26,296 nt of DNA. It comes from Ornithoclostridium faecigallinarum (GTDB lineage Bacteria > Bacillota > Clostridia > Christensenellales > UBA3700). Position 1 is the stretch's first letter. Every line of letters begins with the position of its first letter. Position numbers and translations under genes: made by a program. This document shows positions 1-7,290 of the stretch, piece after piece. Under the pieces are notes generated by a model. The model had not been told where the DNA came from and searched no databases. It saw only the letters and a list, made by a program, of their open reading frames with translations. The stretch covers positions 1 through 26,296 of the forward strand of contig DVOI01000059.1 in assembly GCA_018713665.1 (NCBI GenBank), read 5' to 3'.

Positions 1-23
1 CGCCGCCGCCTTTCCGCGACAGC

Positions 24-58
24 TTCACCATAATACCACAGGCTTGCTTTGTTGTCAA
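24..58 (-). promoter_or_regulatory. Strong sigma-A-type promoter firing out of the left edge
   Basis: On the minus strand a perfect -35 TTGACA (53-58) is followed by a 17-bp spacer and a -10 TATTAT (30-35), predicting a start near 24. The sequence just upstream of the -35 (about 59-110) is A/T-rich, as in UP elements of strongly expressed or stable-RNA genes. The gene it drives lies left of the window, so its identity is unknown; the first transcribed bases are GC-rich and show no ribosome site before the edge. Confidence 0.6.
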
Positions 59-319
59 CAAAAATTTCAATGTTTTTGAAAGTTTTTTCAAAATCTTTCA
101 TAGACCTCGAAATTCGTCCCCGACAACTCCCGGAAAGCCCGCGCTTTTGGTGGGAACATTAATATATCATAAAATCTTTTCATTTTCAAGAGGTTTGCAA
201 AAAATTTTACAAAACTTTTTCAAAATCGCGTCCGCGATTGCGCTCCCGCGCAGCTTTCGCCGTCTGCGCGCCGCGCCTCTCTTCCTATATATAATAAGCT
301 AAACAATTATTATAGAATA
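59..319. other. Gene-free left flank with A/T tracts and two small hairpins
   Basis: No plausible coding region is visible. The stretch 59-220 is dominated by A and T runs. Two adjacent stem-loops lie downstream of the permease gene on the minus strand: 224-239 (6-bp stem AATCGC/GCGATT, then TTTTG on the minus strand) and 247-270 (7-bp stem CGCGCAG/CTGCGCG). The first could be a weak terminator for the permease transcript; the T run is interrupted, so this is inference. Confidence 0.4.
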
Positions 320-1354
320 TTACAACGGCAGTTCGCCGAACGAGAAGATTGCCGACACTATATATCCGAAAGCGGCGGAAACCGCGAACATCGCGCCGAA
401 GATTGCCGCGCTGCGTTTGAGATGGGCCTTGTCTTTGAACAACACCGCAAAGCCGATACCGGCATTCATCAACAGTCCGCCCAACGTCGCTCCGAAACCT
501 AAACCGCCCAAGAGATAGAGATTGCTGATCACGACCGACGACGCGCAATTCGGAATCGCCCCGACAACCACTGCGACGAGCGGCGCGACGTATTTGTTGG
601 CGGACAAAAATCCTATCAACGCGTCCTCTCCCACCGCGGCAATCAACGTCCCGAACAATATGTTTACGACAAGGACGTATGCAAAGATCTTGAAACTGTG
701 CACGAGCGGATGCATCAGGTATTGGCTCACGCGCCTTTTCGTCCTCTCCGCCTTGTCCTCTCGCTCGCTGTCCGTACGCTCTCCGAAGTTGCCGCTTTTT
801 TCGCACCCGTGTTCGTTTTCGGCATGCTTGTATTCATGTTCGATATGCTGCGACGTACCGTAATCGGGGATGTCTCCTCCGCTCTCGATGCTGTGCGAAC
901 AGCAGCCCAAATGCACCTCGGGCACATGTCCGCACTCGGCATTGTGCGCCTCGACCTCGCGGCGGCCGCGCGCGCAGATTGCATCGGCGGCATAGCCGAC
1001 AATCAAGCCTATCGCAAACTTGAACGCCAGCAGCGGCATGATGTGAAGCGCCTTGTCGGGATCGGCAAGGAAAATCGGCAGCGCCTCGTCGGAAGTAGCC
1101 AAATATACGCCCATCAACGTGCCGACGGTGATGTGCCTCTTTTGATAGAGGTCGGTCGCGACAACGCTGAATCCGCATTGCGGAAACAGTCCGACCGACA
1201 CGCCGACGAGCGGCGCGACACGTCCGCTCAACTTGACCTTGCCGGCAAGGCGCGGTTCGAGCAGCGCTATCAAAATTGTGATCGGAAGCAGCACCGCCAG
1301 CACCTTTGCGCTGTCGACGGCCGCATCTTTCAACACATCCCAAAACATATCCAT
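320..1354 (-). CDS. ArsP_2-like putative heavy-metal permease with His/Cys-rich loop
   Basis: A 344-residue polytopic membrane protein made of two related halves. The first carries GLFPQCGFS (residues 55-63) and the second GAIPNCASS (265-273), each followed by a conserved SNLY/TDLY-type helix. This arrangement fits the putative 10-TM metal exporter family (ArsP_2, PF11449), often annotated as putative manganese transporter or arsenic efflux protein. The halves are joined by a charged soluble loop (about 128-212) holding at least seven His and four Cys (for example H137, C141, H143, H148, C151, C152, H154, H170, H173, H177, H182, C184), likely metal binding. The start at 1354 is preceded by a weak AAGGCGAG. 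It lies 64 nt downstream of the WG-repeat gene. Transport direction and substrate cannot be read from sequence. Confidence 0.75.
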   Translation of the reverse strand: MDMFWDVLKDAAVDSAKVLAVLLPITILIALLEPRLAGKVKLSGRVAPLVGVSVGLFPQCGFSVVATDLYQKRHITVGTLMGVYLATSDEALPIFLADPDKALHIMPLLAFKFAIGLIVGYAADAICARGRREVEAHNAECGHVPEVHLGCCSHSIESGGDIPDYGTSQHIEHEYKHAENEHGCEKSGNFGERTDSEREDKAERTKRRVSQYLMHPLVHSFKIFAYVLVVNILFGTLIAAVGEDALIGFLSANKYVAPLVAVVVGAIPNCASSVVISNLYLLGGLGFGATLGGLLMNAGIGFAVLFKDKAHLKRSAAIFGAMFAVSAAFGYIVSAIFSFGELPL

Positions 1355-1372
1355 TTTCTCGCCTTTTGCATC

Positions 1373-1398
1373 GAAAAGCGGCGCACGTTGGCGCCGCT
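1373..1398 (-). terminator. Hairpin between WG-repeat gene and permease gene
   Basis: On the minus strand an 8-bp perfect stem AGCGGCGC/GCGCCGCT (1377-1384 with 1391-1398) is followed by TTTT (1373-1376). It looks like a weak intrinsic terminator or attenuator just after the WG-repeat stop codon. No separate promoter for the permease gene is visible below it, so partial read-through is the simplest reading. Confidence 0.5.
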
Positions 1399-1418
1399 CG
1401 CGTCGATATCCGTTTGTC

Positions 1419-2627
1419 TTACCACCACGAAGTGTCGAACTTCTCCGCCACCTTGAGGTCGTTGAATTGATAGCCGGAAATCACAAAGTTGCCCTTTTGA
1501 TCGATCACCGAAAGCGTAGTGCCGTTCTTGACAAGAGCATACCCCATCGTGAAATCGGTGACCTTGTCGAACACCAATTGTGTGTCGCCGCTCGTGAGTA
1601 CGTCGCCGTGCGTGTCGATGAACGACCACAGATTGTTCTTCTTGACAGCCGCGTAGCCGTCGCAGAAATCCCTGACCTGCTGATAGGGTGCGGAATCCTG
1701 ACCGGCAAGCGCCTTGTCGTTGCGATCGATGAAATACTCGTTGCCGCCCTTTCGCACCCGTGCGAAGCCGTCGACGAACGTCCCGACGTCGTCGTAGGTC
1801 GCCGAGATCTGCATATCGCCGCGCGTGTTCATGAAGCCGTACTTGCCGCCGATATAGACGGGCGCGAGCTTGACCTCGTCGCCGAACTCCCCGACCGGGA
1901 TCGCGCCGGACGTGTCCGCAACGATGCGTATCTCGCCGCGGCGGTCGCCGCCGTCGTCGATCAGATACCAATAGTCCTCGATGATGCCTTCCTCGTTCTC
2001 TTCGACGACGTTGACGAACGCGACGCCGTGCTTGAACTCGGTCACGTTGTCGAACCGACAGTCAATCACTATGCGCCCCGACTCGTTGGCGTAGCCCCAC
2101 TTGTAGACGGGATAGCCGCTCACAGGATCGGTGCCGACGCGCTGCTGCACCGGCGTCAGACCGCTGTTGTAGAGCTGCATCTCCTCGACGTCGTTGACCG
2201 TGATCTTGAACGGCGCGGTGACGAGCAGCATCAGCAAAATGACGACAATCGTCGCCAACACGGCAATGATGTATCGATCGGGGACCCTCTTTTTGAAGAT
2301 CTTCTCAATCACGAAATTAATGCCGTTCGCCATGGCGTTGAACGCGGCGACTATGTACGACCACACCTTGATCCAAAACCTGTCGAAACCGTTGAGCTTT
2401 TTGACGCCCTCGGCGGTCTCGCCGATCCTGATTACGCCGTCGACAGGCGCACCCTCCTCTTCGGACGGCACGGCAACGGGAGCCGCATCGTCTCCCTGCT
2501 CGGGAGCCGCGACCGCAGGCACTTCGTCAACGCCCTTCTCCGGCTCATCGTCCGGAATGAGCGTCACGGTCTGCTCGTATTGAGCGGCTGCATCTTGGAT
2601 GTTGTCATTCTTTTTCTTTTTGGGCAT
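1419..2627 (-). CDS. Membrane-anchored WG-repeat protein
   Basis: A 402-residue protein. Residues 1-75 are soluble, acidic and Ala/Pro/Glu-rich after a Lys-rich start. One clear transmembrane helix lies at about 118-138 (IIAVLATIVVILLMLLV). The remainder has at least four WG-type beta repeats with the pattern aromatic-Gly-x-(I/V)-(D/N)-x-x-G: WGYANESG (177-184), YGFMNTRG (263-270), a degenerate YFIDRNDK (298-305) and SFIDTHGD (335-342). The basic start, the helix position and the lack of a signal peptide suggest the N-terminus is cytoplasmic and the repeats are outside. WG-repeat proteins usually bind other molecules; the ligand is unknown. The start at 2627 has GGAGA six bases upstream. It has its own promoter. 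Confidence 0.75.
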   Translation of the reverse strand: MPKKKKNDNIQDAAAQYEQTVTLIPDDEPEKGVDEVPAVAAPEQGDDAAPVAVPSEEEGAPVDGVIRIGETAEGVKKLNGFDRFWIKVWSYIVAAFNAMANGINFVIEKIFKKRVPDRYIIAVLATIVVILLMLLVTAPFKITVNDVEEMQLYNSGLTPVQQRVGTDPVSGYPVYKWGYANESGRIVIDCRFDNVTEFKHGVAFVNVVEENEEGIIEDYWYLIDDGGDRRGEIRIVADTSGAIPVGEFGDEVKLAPVYIGGKYGFMNTRGDMQISATYDDVGTFVDGFARVRKGGNEYFIDRNDKALAGQDSAPYQQVRDFCDGYAAVKKNNLWSFIDTHGDVLTSGDTQLVFDKVTDFTMGYALVKNGTTLSVIDQKGNFVISGYQFNDLKVAEKFDTSWW

Positions 2628-2658
2628 ATCTGTCTCCGCCTATACCTGTATAGTTTAT

Positions 2659-2686
2659 ATTATAGCAGATAGCGCAAAATTTTCAA
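2659..2686 (-). promoter_or_regulatory. Promoter of the WG-repeat gene
   Basis: Minus-strand -35 TTGAAA (2681-2686), 16-bp spacer and perfect -10 TATAAT (2659-2664), about 32 nt upstream of the start codon. The surrounding 2640-2733 is A/T-rich and otherwise shows nothing. Confidence 0.65.
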
Positions 2687-2733
2687 GTATTTTGAAAGGA
2701 TATGCTCAAATTCGCACGGGCGCGAAAAATTTT

Positions 2734-3684
2734 TTAATTTTCCTCTGTTTTCAATTCTCCGTCATACTTTCCGTACACCCGAAAGTTAAGCGTCTTGCCG
2801 CATGAGACAAAGATGTTGTCCTCTATTCTGCCGCTCAATGCGGCGTTGCCGCACACCTCCGGCAACGCCACGTCGGCTTCTATCGCAACTTCGCACTCGG
2901 CGAAGACATTGTTGAACACTTCTGCGCGTCCGTCCGACGGAGAAATCGAAACCGCCGTCGCAAACCCCGAAAATTCGCACTCGTCAAGGATAAGCGACTC
3001 AAATCCCCTTCTTGCCGCACACGCCGCCGACGCCTCTTGCGCCCGGTCGCATTTGAACGTGCAGCCTTCGGCGGCAAAGCTTGCGCCTTCGCCCGTCTCG
3101 ACGCATATTCCGTCGTCACTCGAGGCAAACGCAATACTCTTCGCACACAGCGATCCGCCGGCCTCTATCTTTACGCCGCACAGCTCCGCGCCGCCTATCG
3201 ATTCGATTGTCAAATCGCCGTTTACGTACACGGGCACCAAAAATTTTCCGTTCAGCGCAAGTGATATCGGAACCTCTGACGACGCCGCCGAAGCCAACGC
3301 CTCTTCGCCGTCTTCGTCGCTTGAAAAGACGATTGCGTCGTATACGGTCAGCTCGAGCGACGTCTCTTCCATCGCCTTTTTCGACCGCGCAAAAATCGTG
3401 ACCTCGCCTGCTTTCAGCGCTGTGACGACGCCCTCTTCGTCCACACTTGCGACCGACTCGTCCGAGCTTGAAAACGTCACGTCATCGAGCGAGCCTTCGG
3501 GCTTTACTTTGACATAATACCTTCTCGACTCCCCTACCTCCATAAAGTCAAACGAGCAATTGAATTCGAGCCGTTTGCTCAACTCCCCGTCCGTGAGAGG
3601 CGGTATCTCCGCGCATGCGCTCAACAGCGATATCGCCACCGCGGCGACGACCGCAATCGCGATTGTTTGCCTCAACTTGTTCAT
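2734..3684 (-). CDS. Surface lipoprotein with Big_2-like domain and possible beta-helix
   Basis: A 316-residue protein with a lipoprotein signal: basic MNKLRQ, hydrophobic stretch 7-21 and lipobox LSAC with the lipidated cysteine at 24. Residues about 40-116 resemble a bacterial Ig-like Big_2 domain (FSSSDESVASVDEEGVVTAL around 71-90, then KAGEVTIFA). Residues 150-305 contain short repeating strands with buried Cys/Ala/Phe and terms such as FNNVFAECEVAI and IEDNIFVSC, suggesting a parallel beta-helix as in carbohydrate-active or adhesive proteins. I chose the start at 3684 because GGAGGAG lies seven bases upstream and the signal peptide begins there; a start 13 codons earlier is open but has no ribosome site. 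Function is unknown beyond attachment to the outer face of the membrane. Confidence 0.7.
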   Translation of the reverse strand: MNKLRQTIAIAVVAAVAISLLSACAEIPPLTDGELSKRLEFNCSFDFMEVGESRRYYVKVKPEGSLDDVTFSSSDESVASVDEEGVVTALKAGEVTIFARSKKAMEETSLELTVYDAIVFSSDEDGEEALASAASSEVPISLALNGKFLVPVYVNGDLTIESIGGAELCGVKIEAGGSLCAKSIAFASSDDGICVETGEGASFAAEGCTFKCDRAQEASAACAARRGFESLILDECEFSGFATAVSISPSDGRAEVFNNVFAECEVAIEADVALPEVCGNAALSGRIEDNIFVSCGKTLNFRVYGKYDGELKTEEN

Positions 3685-3738
3685 CCGACGCTCCTCCGTC
3701 ATCATTCTCGGTCTAGTGTGCATTAATCGGATAAAAAT

Positions 3739-3787
3739 ATTGTAAAAACAATTGAAAACGCGCGCCGCATATGATATAATAAATCAA
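3739..3787 (+). promoter_or_regulatory. Near-consensus extended promoter of the SDR operon, with inverted repeat at the -35
   Basis: -35 TTGAAA (3752-3757), exactly 17 bp, then an extended -10 TGaTATAAT (3772-3780); start expected near 3787, giving a leader of about 35 nt. An inverted repeat ATTGT-aaaa-ACAAT (3739-3752) abuts the -35, a position suited to a regulator site, though its short A/T-rich arms could be chance. This is one of the strongest promoters in the window. Confidence 0.75.
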
Positions 3788-3821
3788 ACGGCAAACACCG
3801 GACCACACTATCGGAGGAATT

Positions 3822-5405
3822 ATGAACAAGAAAGTTGTGTTTATCACCGGAGCTTCCGGCTCTATGGGCAGCCAAGTGCTCAAGAGCGTCATGGAGACCG
3901 GCAAGTTCAAGAGCATCATCCTGCTCAGAGACAAGCCTTCCAACCAAAAGCTCGCGGCAAAACTTCAAAAGAAGTACGGCGAAGACCTCGAAGTCGTCAT
4001 GGGCGATCTCGACAGCGATCAGAATTGCGCGTACTGCGTCGACCGCAGCGACTATGTCATCCACTGCGCAGCCGTCATCCCGCCCAAATCGGACCACAAT
4101 CCCAAGTCCGCAAAGAAGGCGAACTTCGACGGCACCTGCAAGCTGATCGACGCCATCCGCAACTCCAAGAGAGCGAACGAGATCAAGTACGTTCACATCG
4201 GCACGATCGCGGAGTACGGCAACAGAGACTGGAAACACCCCTGGGGCCGCGTCGGCGATCCGCTTATGCCGAGCGTCTATGACTTCTATGCGATCACCAA
4301 GCTGCGCGCGGAGAGATATCTTCTCGACAACCCGCCGCCGAACTGGGTGGTGCTGCGTCAATCCGGCGTTTTGCACGACAATCTGTTCAAGAACAATATG
4401 GCGGACGGTCTGATGTTCCACACCTGCTGGAACGTCCCCATCGAGTGGGCGACCGCACGCGATTCCGGCGTCCTCATCCGCAACCTCGTCGTCAAGGACA
4501 GCGAGGGCACGCTCAAGGACGGCTTCTGGCAGAACATCTACAACATCGGCAACGGCGAGACCTGCCGTGTGACCGGCTATGAGACCATGGCTGCCGGCTT
4601 CGGCATTATGGGCGCCCGCGTCGAGCAGTTCTTCAAGCCAAATTGGAACGCGTACCGCAACTTCCACTGCTTCTGGTACTACGATTCCGACAAGCTCAAC
4701 GACTATCTCGACTTCCGCAACGAGACTTGGGAAGACTTCTGGAAGAACATGGCGAAGCTCAACTGGTACTTCAAGCTGGGCGCGATCGTTCCCAAGAGCC
4801 TGATCAGCAAACTTGCGATCCAAAGGCTGTTCAAGGATTCCAACGCTCCCAAGTTCTGGGTCAACCACGGTCTCACGGGACGTGTCACCGCTTTCTACGG
4901 CGGCATGGACAAGTTCAACGAGATCGGCGAGGATTGGAGCAAGTTCCCCGTCTTCTGCAAGAACGAGATCAAGGACGCGGACGGCAACGTCGTCGACTAT
5001 CAGGAGCGCCGCGACATCAAGAACGCGCACAAGTACCTGCTCTCCCACGGCTATGACGAGTCCAAGCCGGACAGCGAACTCGGCTTTGAGGACATGCAGC
5101 AAGCCGCGGAGTTCAGAGGCGGCAAGTGCCTGTCCCCCGACATGAAGAAGGGCGACCTCTACACCAAGATCAAGTGGCAGTGCCACAACGGTCACGTGTT
5201 CGAGTCCTCTCCGTTCACCGTCCTCAAAGCGGGTCACTGGTGCCCCGAGTGCTGCCAGCCCGCTCCGTGGAACTTCGACGAGCTGTCCAAGCACATCCCC
5301 TTCTTCGCACAGGTCTGGTACGACACCCACGACCCGTCCGAGAACAACTTCTACGACGAGAATTGCTACAAGGACATTCTCGAAGCGGAAAAAGACAAGA
5401 AGTAA
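3822..5405 (+). CDS. Extended-SDR NAD(P)-dependent epimerase/dehydratase-like protein with C-terminal zinc ribbon
   Basis: A 527-residue protein. Residues 1-250 form an extended short-chain dehydrogenase/reductase domain: cofactor loop TGASGSMG (9-16), GDLD (61-64), HCAA (81-84) and the catalytic YxxxK as YAITK (156-160). Residues about 250-420 are a family-specific extension that I do not recognise. The C-terminus (about 425-515) has a treble-clef or zinc-ribbon pattern: GGKCLS (433-438), W-x-C454-x3-H458, then HWC474-x2-C477, followed by a segment with pattern L..xxPFFAQVWY (487-500). That pattern recalls the probable zinc-ribbon domain (DUF4379-like) otherwise seen near nucleic-acid enzymes. 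The start has GGAGGA at 3813-3818. It is first in a two-gene operon with another SDR. Substrate is unknown; nucleotide-sugar or lipid-linked chemistry are possibilities only. Confidence 0.75.
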   Translation: MNKKVVFITGASGSMGSQVLKSVMETGKFKSIILLRDKPSNQKLAAKLQKKYGEDLEVVMGDLDSDQNCAYCVDRSDYVIHCAAVIPPKSDHNPKSAKKANFDGTCKLIDAIRNSKRANEIKYVHIGTIAEYGNRDWKHPWGRVGDPLMPSVYDFYAITKLRAERYLLDNPPPNWVVLRQSGVLHDNLFKNNMADGLMFHTCWNVPIEWATARDSGVLIRNLVVKDSEGTLKDGFWQNIYNIGNGETCRVTGYETMAAGFGIMGARVEQFFKPNWNAYRNFHCFWYYDSDKLNDYLDFRNETWEDFWKNMAKLNWYFKLGAIVPKSLISKLAIQRLFKDSNAPKFWVNHGLTGRVTAFYGGMDKFNEIGEDWSKFPVFCKNEIKDADGNVVDYQERRDIKNAHKYLLSHGYDESKPDSELGFEDMQQAAEFRGGKCLSPDMKKGDLYTKIKWQCHNGHVFESSPFTVLKAGHWCPECCQPAPWNFDELSKHIPFFAQVWYDTHDPSENNFYDENCYKDILEAEKDKK

Positions 5406-5411
5406 AAATTT

Positions 5412-5446
5412 TGAAGGATCGGGCGCACACCGCGCTTGATCCTTCA
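5412..5446 (+). other. Intercistronic stem-loop between the two SDR genes
   Basis: A perfect 9-bp stem TGAAGGATC/GATCCTTCA (5412-5420 with 5438-5446) encloses an inner GCGC/GCGC pairing. No T run follows, so it is unlikely to terminate; it may mark an mRNA processing or stability site between the two cistrons. Confidence 0.45.
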
Positions 5447-5466
5447 CTTATCATAAAGAGGTGAAT

Positions 5467-6687
5467 ATGGAAAACATCAGCAGTGTCATCAACACCAACA
5501 CCGACAACAAAAAGTTGGACGTCAAAAAGGTGTTCATCTGCGGCGGTACCGGCTTCCTCGGTTTCTACTCCGCAAAAGAATTTTTGAGACAGGGCGTCGA
5601 CGTCTCTGTTCTCGCCCTCCCCAACGAGATCACCCTCAATCAGAGCTGGTGGCCGAAGGAGATCAACGTCAACTACGGCATGCTCTTCAACCTCAAGAAG
5701 ATGCACGCCGACGAGAACTGCCTCAAGAAAGAGGACCTCGTCGAGTACTTCAAGGGCTCCGACGTCATGGTCTACGCAGTCGGTCCGGACGATCGTATGC
5801 ACACTCACCCCGGTGTGAGCGGCTATGACTTCTTCCACTACTACTTGGTCGAGAAGGTCATCCCCGTGTTCGAAGCGGCGAAAGAAGCCGGCGTCAAGAA
5901 GGCTGTCCTTCTCAACTCCTACTTCGCGTACTTCGATCGCATTTGGCCCGAAAAGCACCTCGCCGACAGACACCCCTACATCAAGGTGCGCGTCGAGCAG
6001 GCCGACGCTATGATCAAGGTCGGCGGTGAAGGTGCCGCTAAGGGCGGCATGGACGTCGTCGTCCTCGAACTGCCCTACATCTTCGGCAACATGCCCGAGA
6101 GAGAGCCGCTTTGGAAAGAGATCTTCCTCGACAGATTCGCCAAGATGCCTGCGGTCATGTTCCCCAAGGGCGGTACCAATATGATCCACGTCCAAGGCAT
6201 CGCGGAAGCGGTCGTCGCGGCGTCCTATTACGGCGAGCACGGCGACAAGCTGCCCATCGGCGCGTACGACGAGACCTACGAGACGATGATCAATATGATG
6301 ATGGAGGACTGCGGCGCGACTAAACGCTATATGGGCGTCCCCACTTGGATGGCTACCATCGGCGGCTACATGGTCGCCAACAGCATCAAGAAGACCAATC
6401 AGGACAGCGGCCTCAACTACAAGTACCTGATGAAGGACATCCAGAGTCAAAAGCTGTACTACGGTCAGGACGTCATCGACGCGGTCAGAGCTCACCTGCA
6501 CTATGACGAGTTCGGCTACAATGGCGGCGGCAGCCTCGAAGACGGCATCAAGAAGACGATGATCGCCTGCTATCCGCACAGATTCGACGAGAACGGCAAT
6601 CTCAAACCCGAGTGGAAGGGCATCAACCCCTGCAAGAAAGAGACTGCGACCAACAACGTGTTTGTCGATAAGAAGGATAGAAAATAA
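5467..6687 (+). CDS. Second NAD(P)-binding SDR (epimerase-like), operon partner
   Basis: A 406-residue extended-SDR-fold protein with the cofactor loop GGTGFLG at residues 26-32. A Ser-Tyr pair (151-152) sits where the active-site Ser is expected, but the usual YxxxK is changed: Y171 is followed by K173 and R175, so the lysine at +4 is Arg. This may mean altered chemistry or a structural, non-catalytic role. A conserved-looking stretch PKGGTNMIHVQGIAEAV (about 236-252) is typical of the SDR substrate side. The C-terminal 130 residues (Tyr- and Met-rich) are family specific. I chose ATG at 5467, which sits at normal distance from AAAGAGGTGA; a GTG at 5461 lies inside that ribosome site. It follows the first SDR by 61 nt with no terminator or promoter between, so the two are probably cotranscribed. 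Confidence 0.72.
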   Translation: MENISSVINTNTDNKKLDVKKVFICGGTGFLGFYSAKEFLRQGVDVSVLALPNEITLNQSWWPKEINVNYGMLFNLKKMHADENCLKKEDLVEYFKGSDVMVYAVGPDDRMHTHPGVSGYDFFHYYLVEKVIPVFEAAKEAGVKKAVLLNSYFAYFDRIWPEKHLADRHPYIKVRVEQADAMIKVGGEGAAKGGMDVVVLELPYIFGNMPEREPLWKEIFLDRFAKMPAVMFPKGGTNMIHVQGIAEAVVAASYYGEHGDKLPIGAYDETYETMINMMMEDCGATKRYMGVPTWMATIGGYMVANSIKKTNQDSGLNYKYLMKDIQSQKLYYGQDVIDAVRAHLHYDEFGYNGGGSLEDGIKKTMIACYPHRFDENGNLKPEWKGINPCKKETATNNVFVDKKDRK

Positions 6688-6699
6688 ACGCTCCGCTCT

Positions 6700-6797
6700 T
6701 TGAGGGGCAACCCGAAAACAACGCTTCAAATCACAATGCGCACGACTTGCAAGCCGTGCGCATTGCTCATATTCGCTGTTTTCGGTTTTCCCCTCAA
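6700..6797. repeat. Palindromic repeat element, copy A
   Basis: A 98-bp element folding on itself: outer arms of 24 nt (6700-6723 and 6774-6797, beginning TTGAGGGG and ending CCCCTCAA, three mismatches) and a perfect inner 10-bp stem AATGCGCACG/CGTGCGCATT. It starts 12 nt after the second SDR stop and may also end or protect that mRNA. A related copy lies at 7157-7247. Confidence 0.7.
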
Positions 6798-6849
6798 TAC
6801 TCCCCTTCCCACGCGGTACGCTCATTCACCATTCGCGACCGCGCAAGGG

Positions 6850-7137
6850 GCGGCTGTCAAAAAGCGCGGTCATTTGACAGCCGCGTTATCAAGTCGCGCG
6901 GGAAGCGCGGTTCCGCGCGACATTTTCTGTTCCGCACCACCTTTGGGGTGCGGCTCAGTTCACGTCTTGGACGGCTCGTTTGCGCGCTTTTGCGTTTCAG
7001 AGAACGTCCGCGTACCATTGAGGTACAGCGGACAACCTCTTCACCGCAAAATCATCGCAAGTCGCTCGCCCAATACTCCGTGGTTCTGTTTATCCAATCG
7101 GTTCTTTGCTAGCTTTAATCAAGCTATCAATAGCAAA
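6850..7137. other. Run of five further stem-loops in gene-free DNA
   Basis: Consecutive palindromes with no coding sequence: 6850-6884 (perfect 12-bp stem GCGGCTGTCAAA), 6894-6920 (TCGCGCG arms extending into GGAA/TTCC), 6932-6953 (7-bp stem CCGCACC/GGTGCGG), 7006-7033 (11-bp stem GTCCGCGTACC with one bulged A) and 7105-7137 (TTTGCTA/TAGCAAA plus inner AGCTT/AAGCT). The 6931-6953 stem shares TCCGCACC/GGTGCGG with the terminator at 25668. No promoter or conserved RNA family is recognisable to me. Confidence 0.6.
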
Positions 7138-7156
7138 TCAATTTATGCGGATATCC

Positions 7157-7247
7157 GGCAACCCGAAAATAACGCTTCGAATCAAAGCGCGCGCGTTTGC
7201 TAGCAAACTGTGCGCGTTTTTCATACTCGCTATTTTCGGTTTTCGCC
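7157..7247. repeat. Palindromic repeat element, copy B
   Basis: Diverged copy of the 6700-6797 element. Shared parts are the left end (GGCAACCCGAAAA-AACGCTTC and AATCA) and the right end (TCATA-TCGCT-TTTTCGGTTTT). Outer arms are 7157-7174 and 7228-7247. The centre differs in sequence from copy A but is again palindromic, with a perfect 14-bp palindrome GTTTGCTAGCAAAC (7195-7208). Keeping the fold while the loop sequence changes is typical of non-autonomous mobile or REP-like repeats. Confidence 0.65.
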
Positions 7248-7290
7248 ACGTGGCGGCATTTGACGTAGAGATTTTTATCTTCCATGCTCC

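Noticed and set aside
1233..2672. 479-codon plus-strand open frame opposite the WG-repeat gene
   Set aside because: Composition is a mirror of the opposite strand; the minus-strand gene has promoter, ribosome site, membrane helix and repeats.
3723..5447. 574-codon minus-strand open frame opposite the first SDR gene
   Set aside because: Same explanation: shadow of a strongly biased gene, no start signal and no recognisable domain.
5224..6825. 533-codon open frame on the minus strand opposite the second SDR gene
   Set aside because: It is antisense to a gene with clear SDR motifs and a ribosome site; codon bias toward C-ending codons keeps the opposite frame open. Its product is Val/Asp/Leu-rich without any motif.
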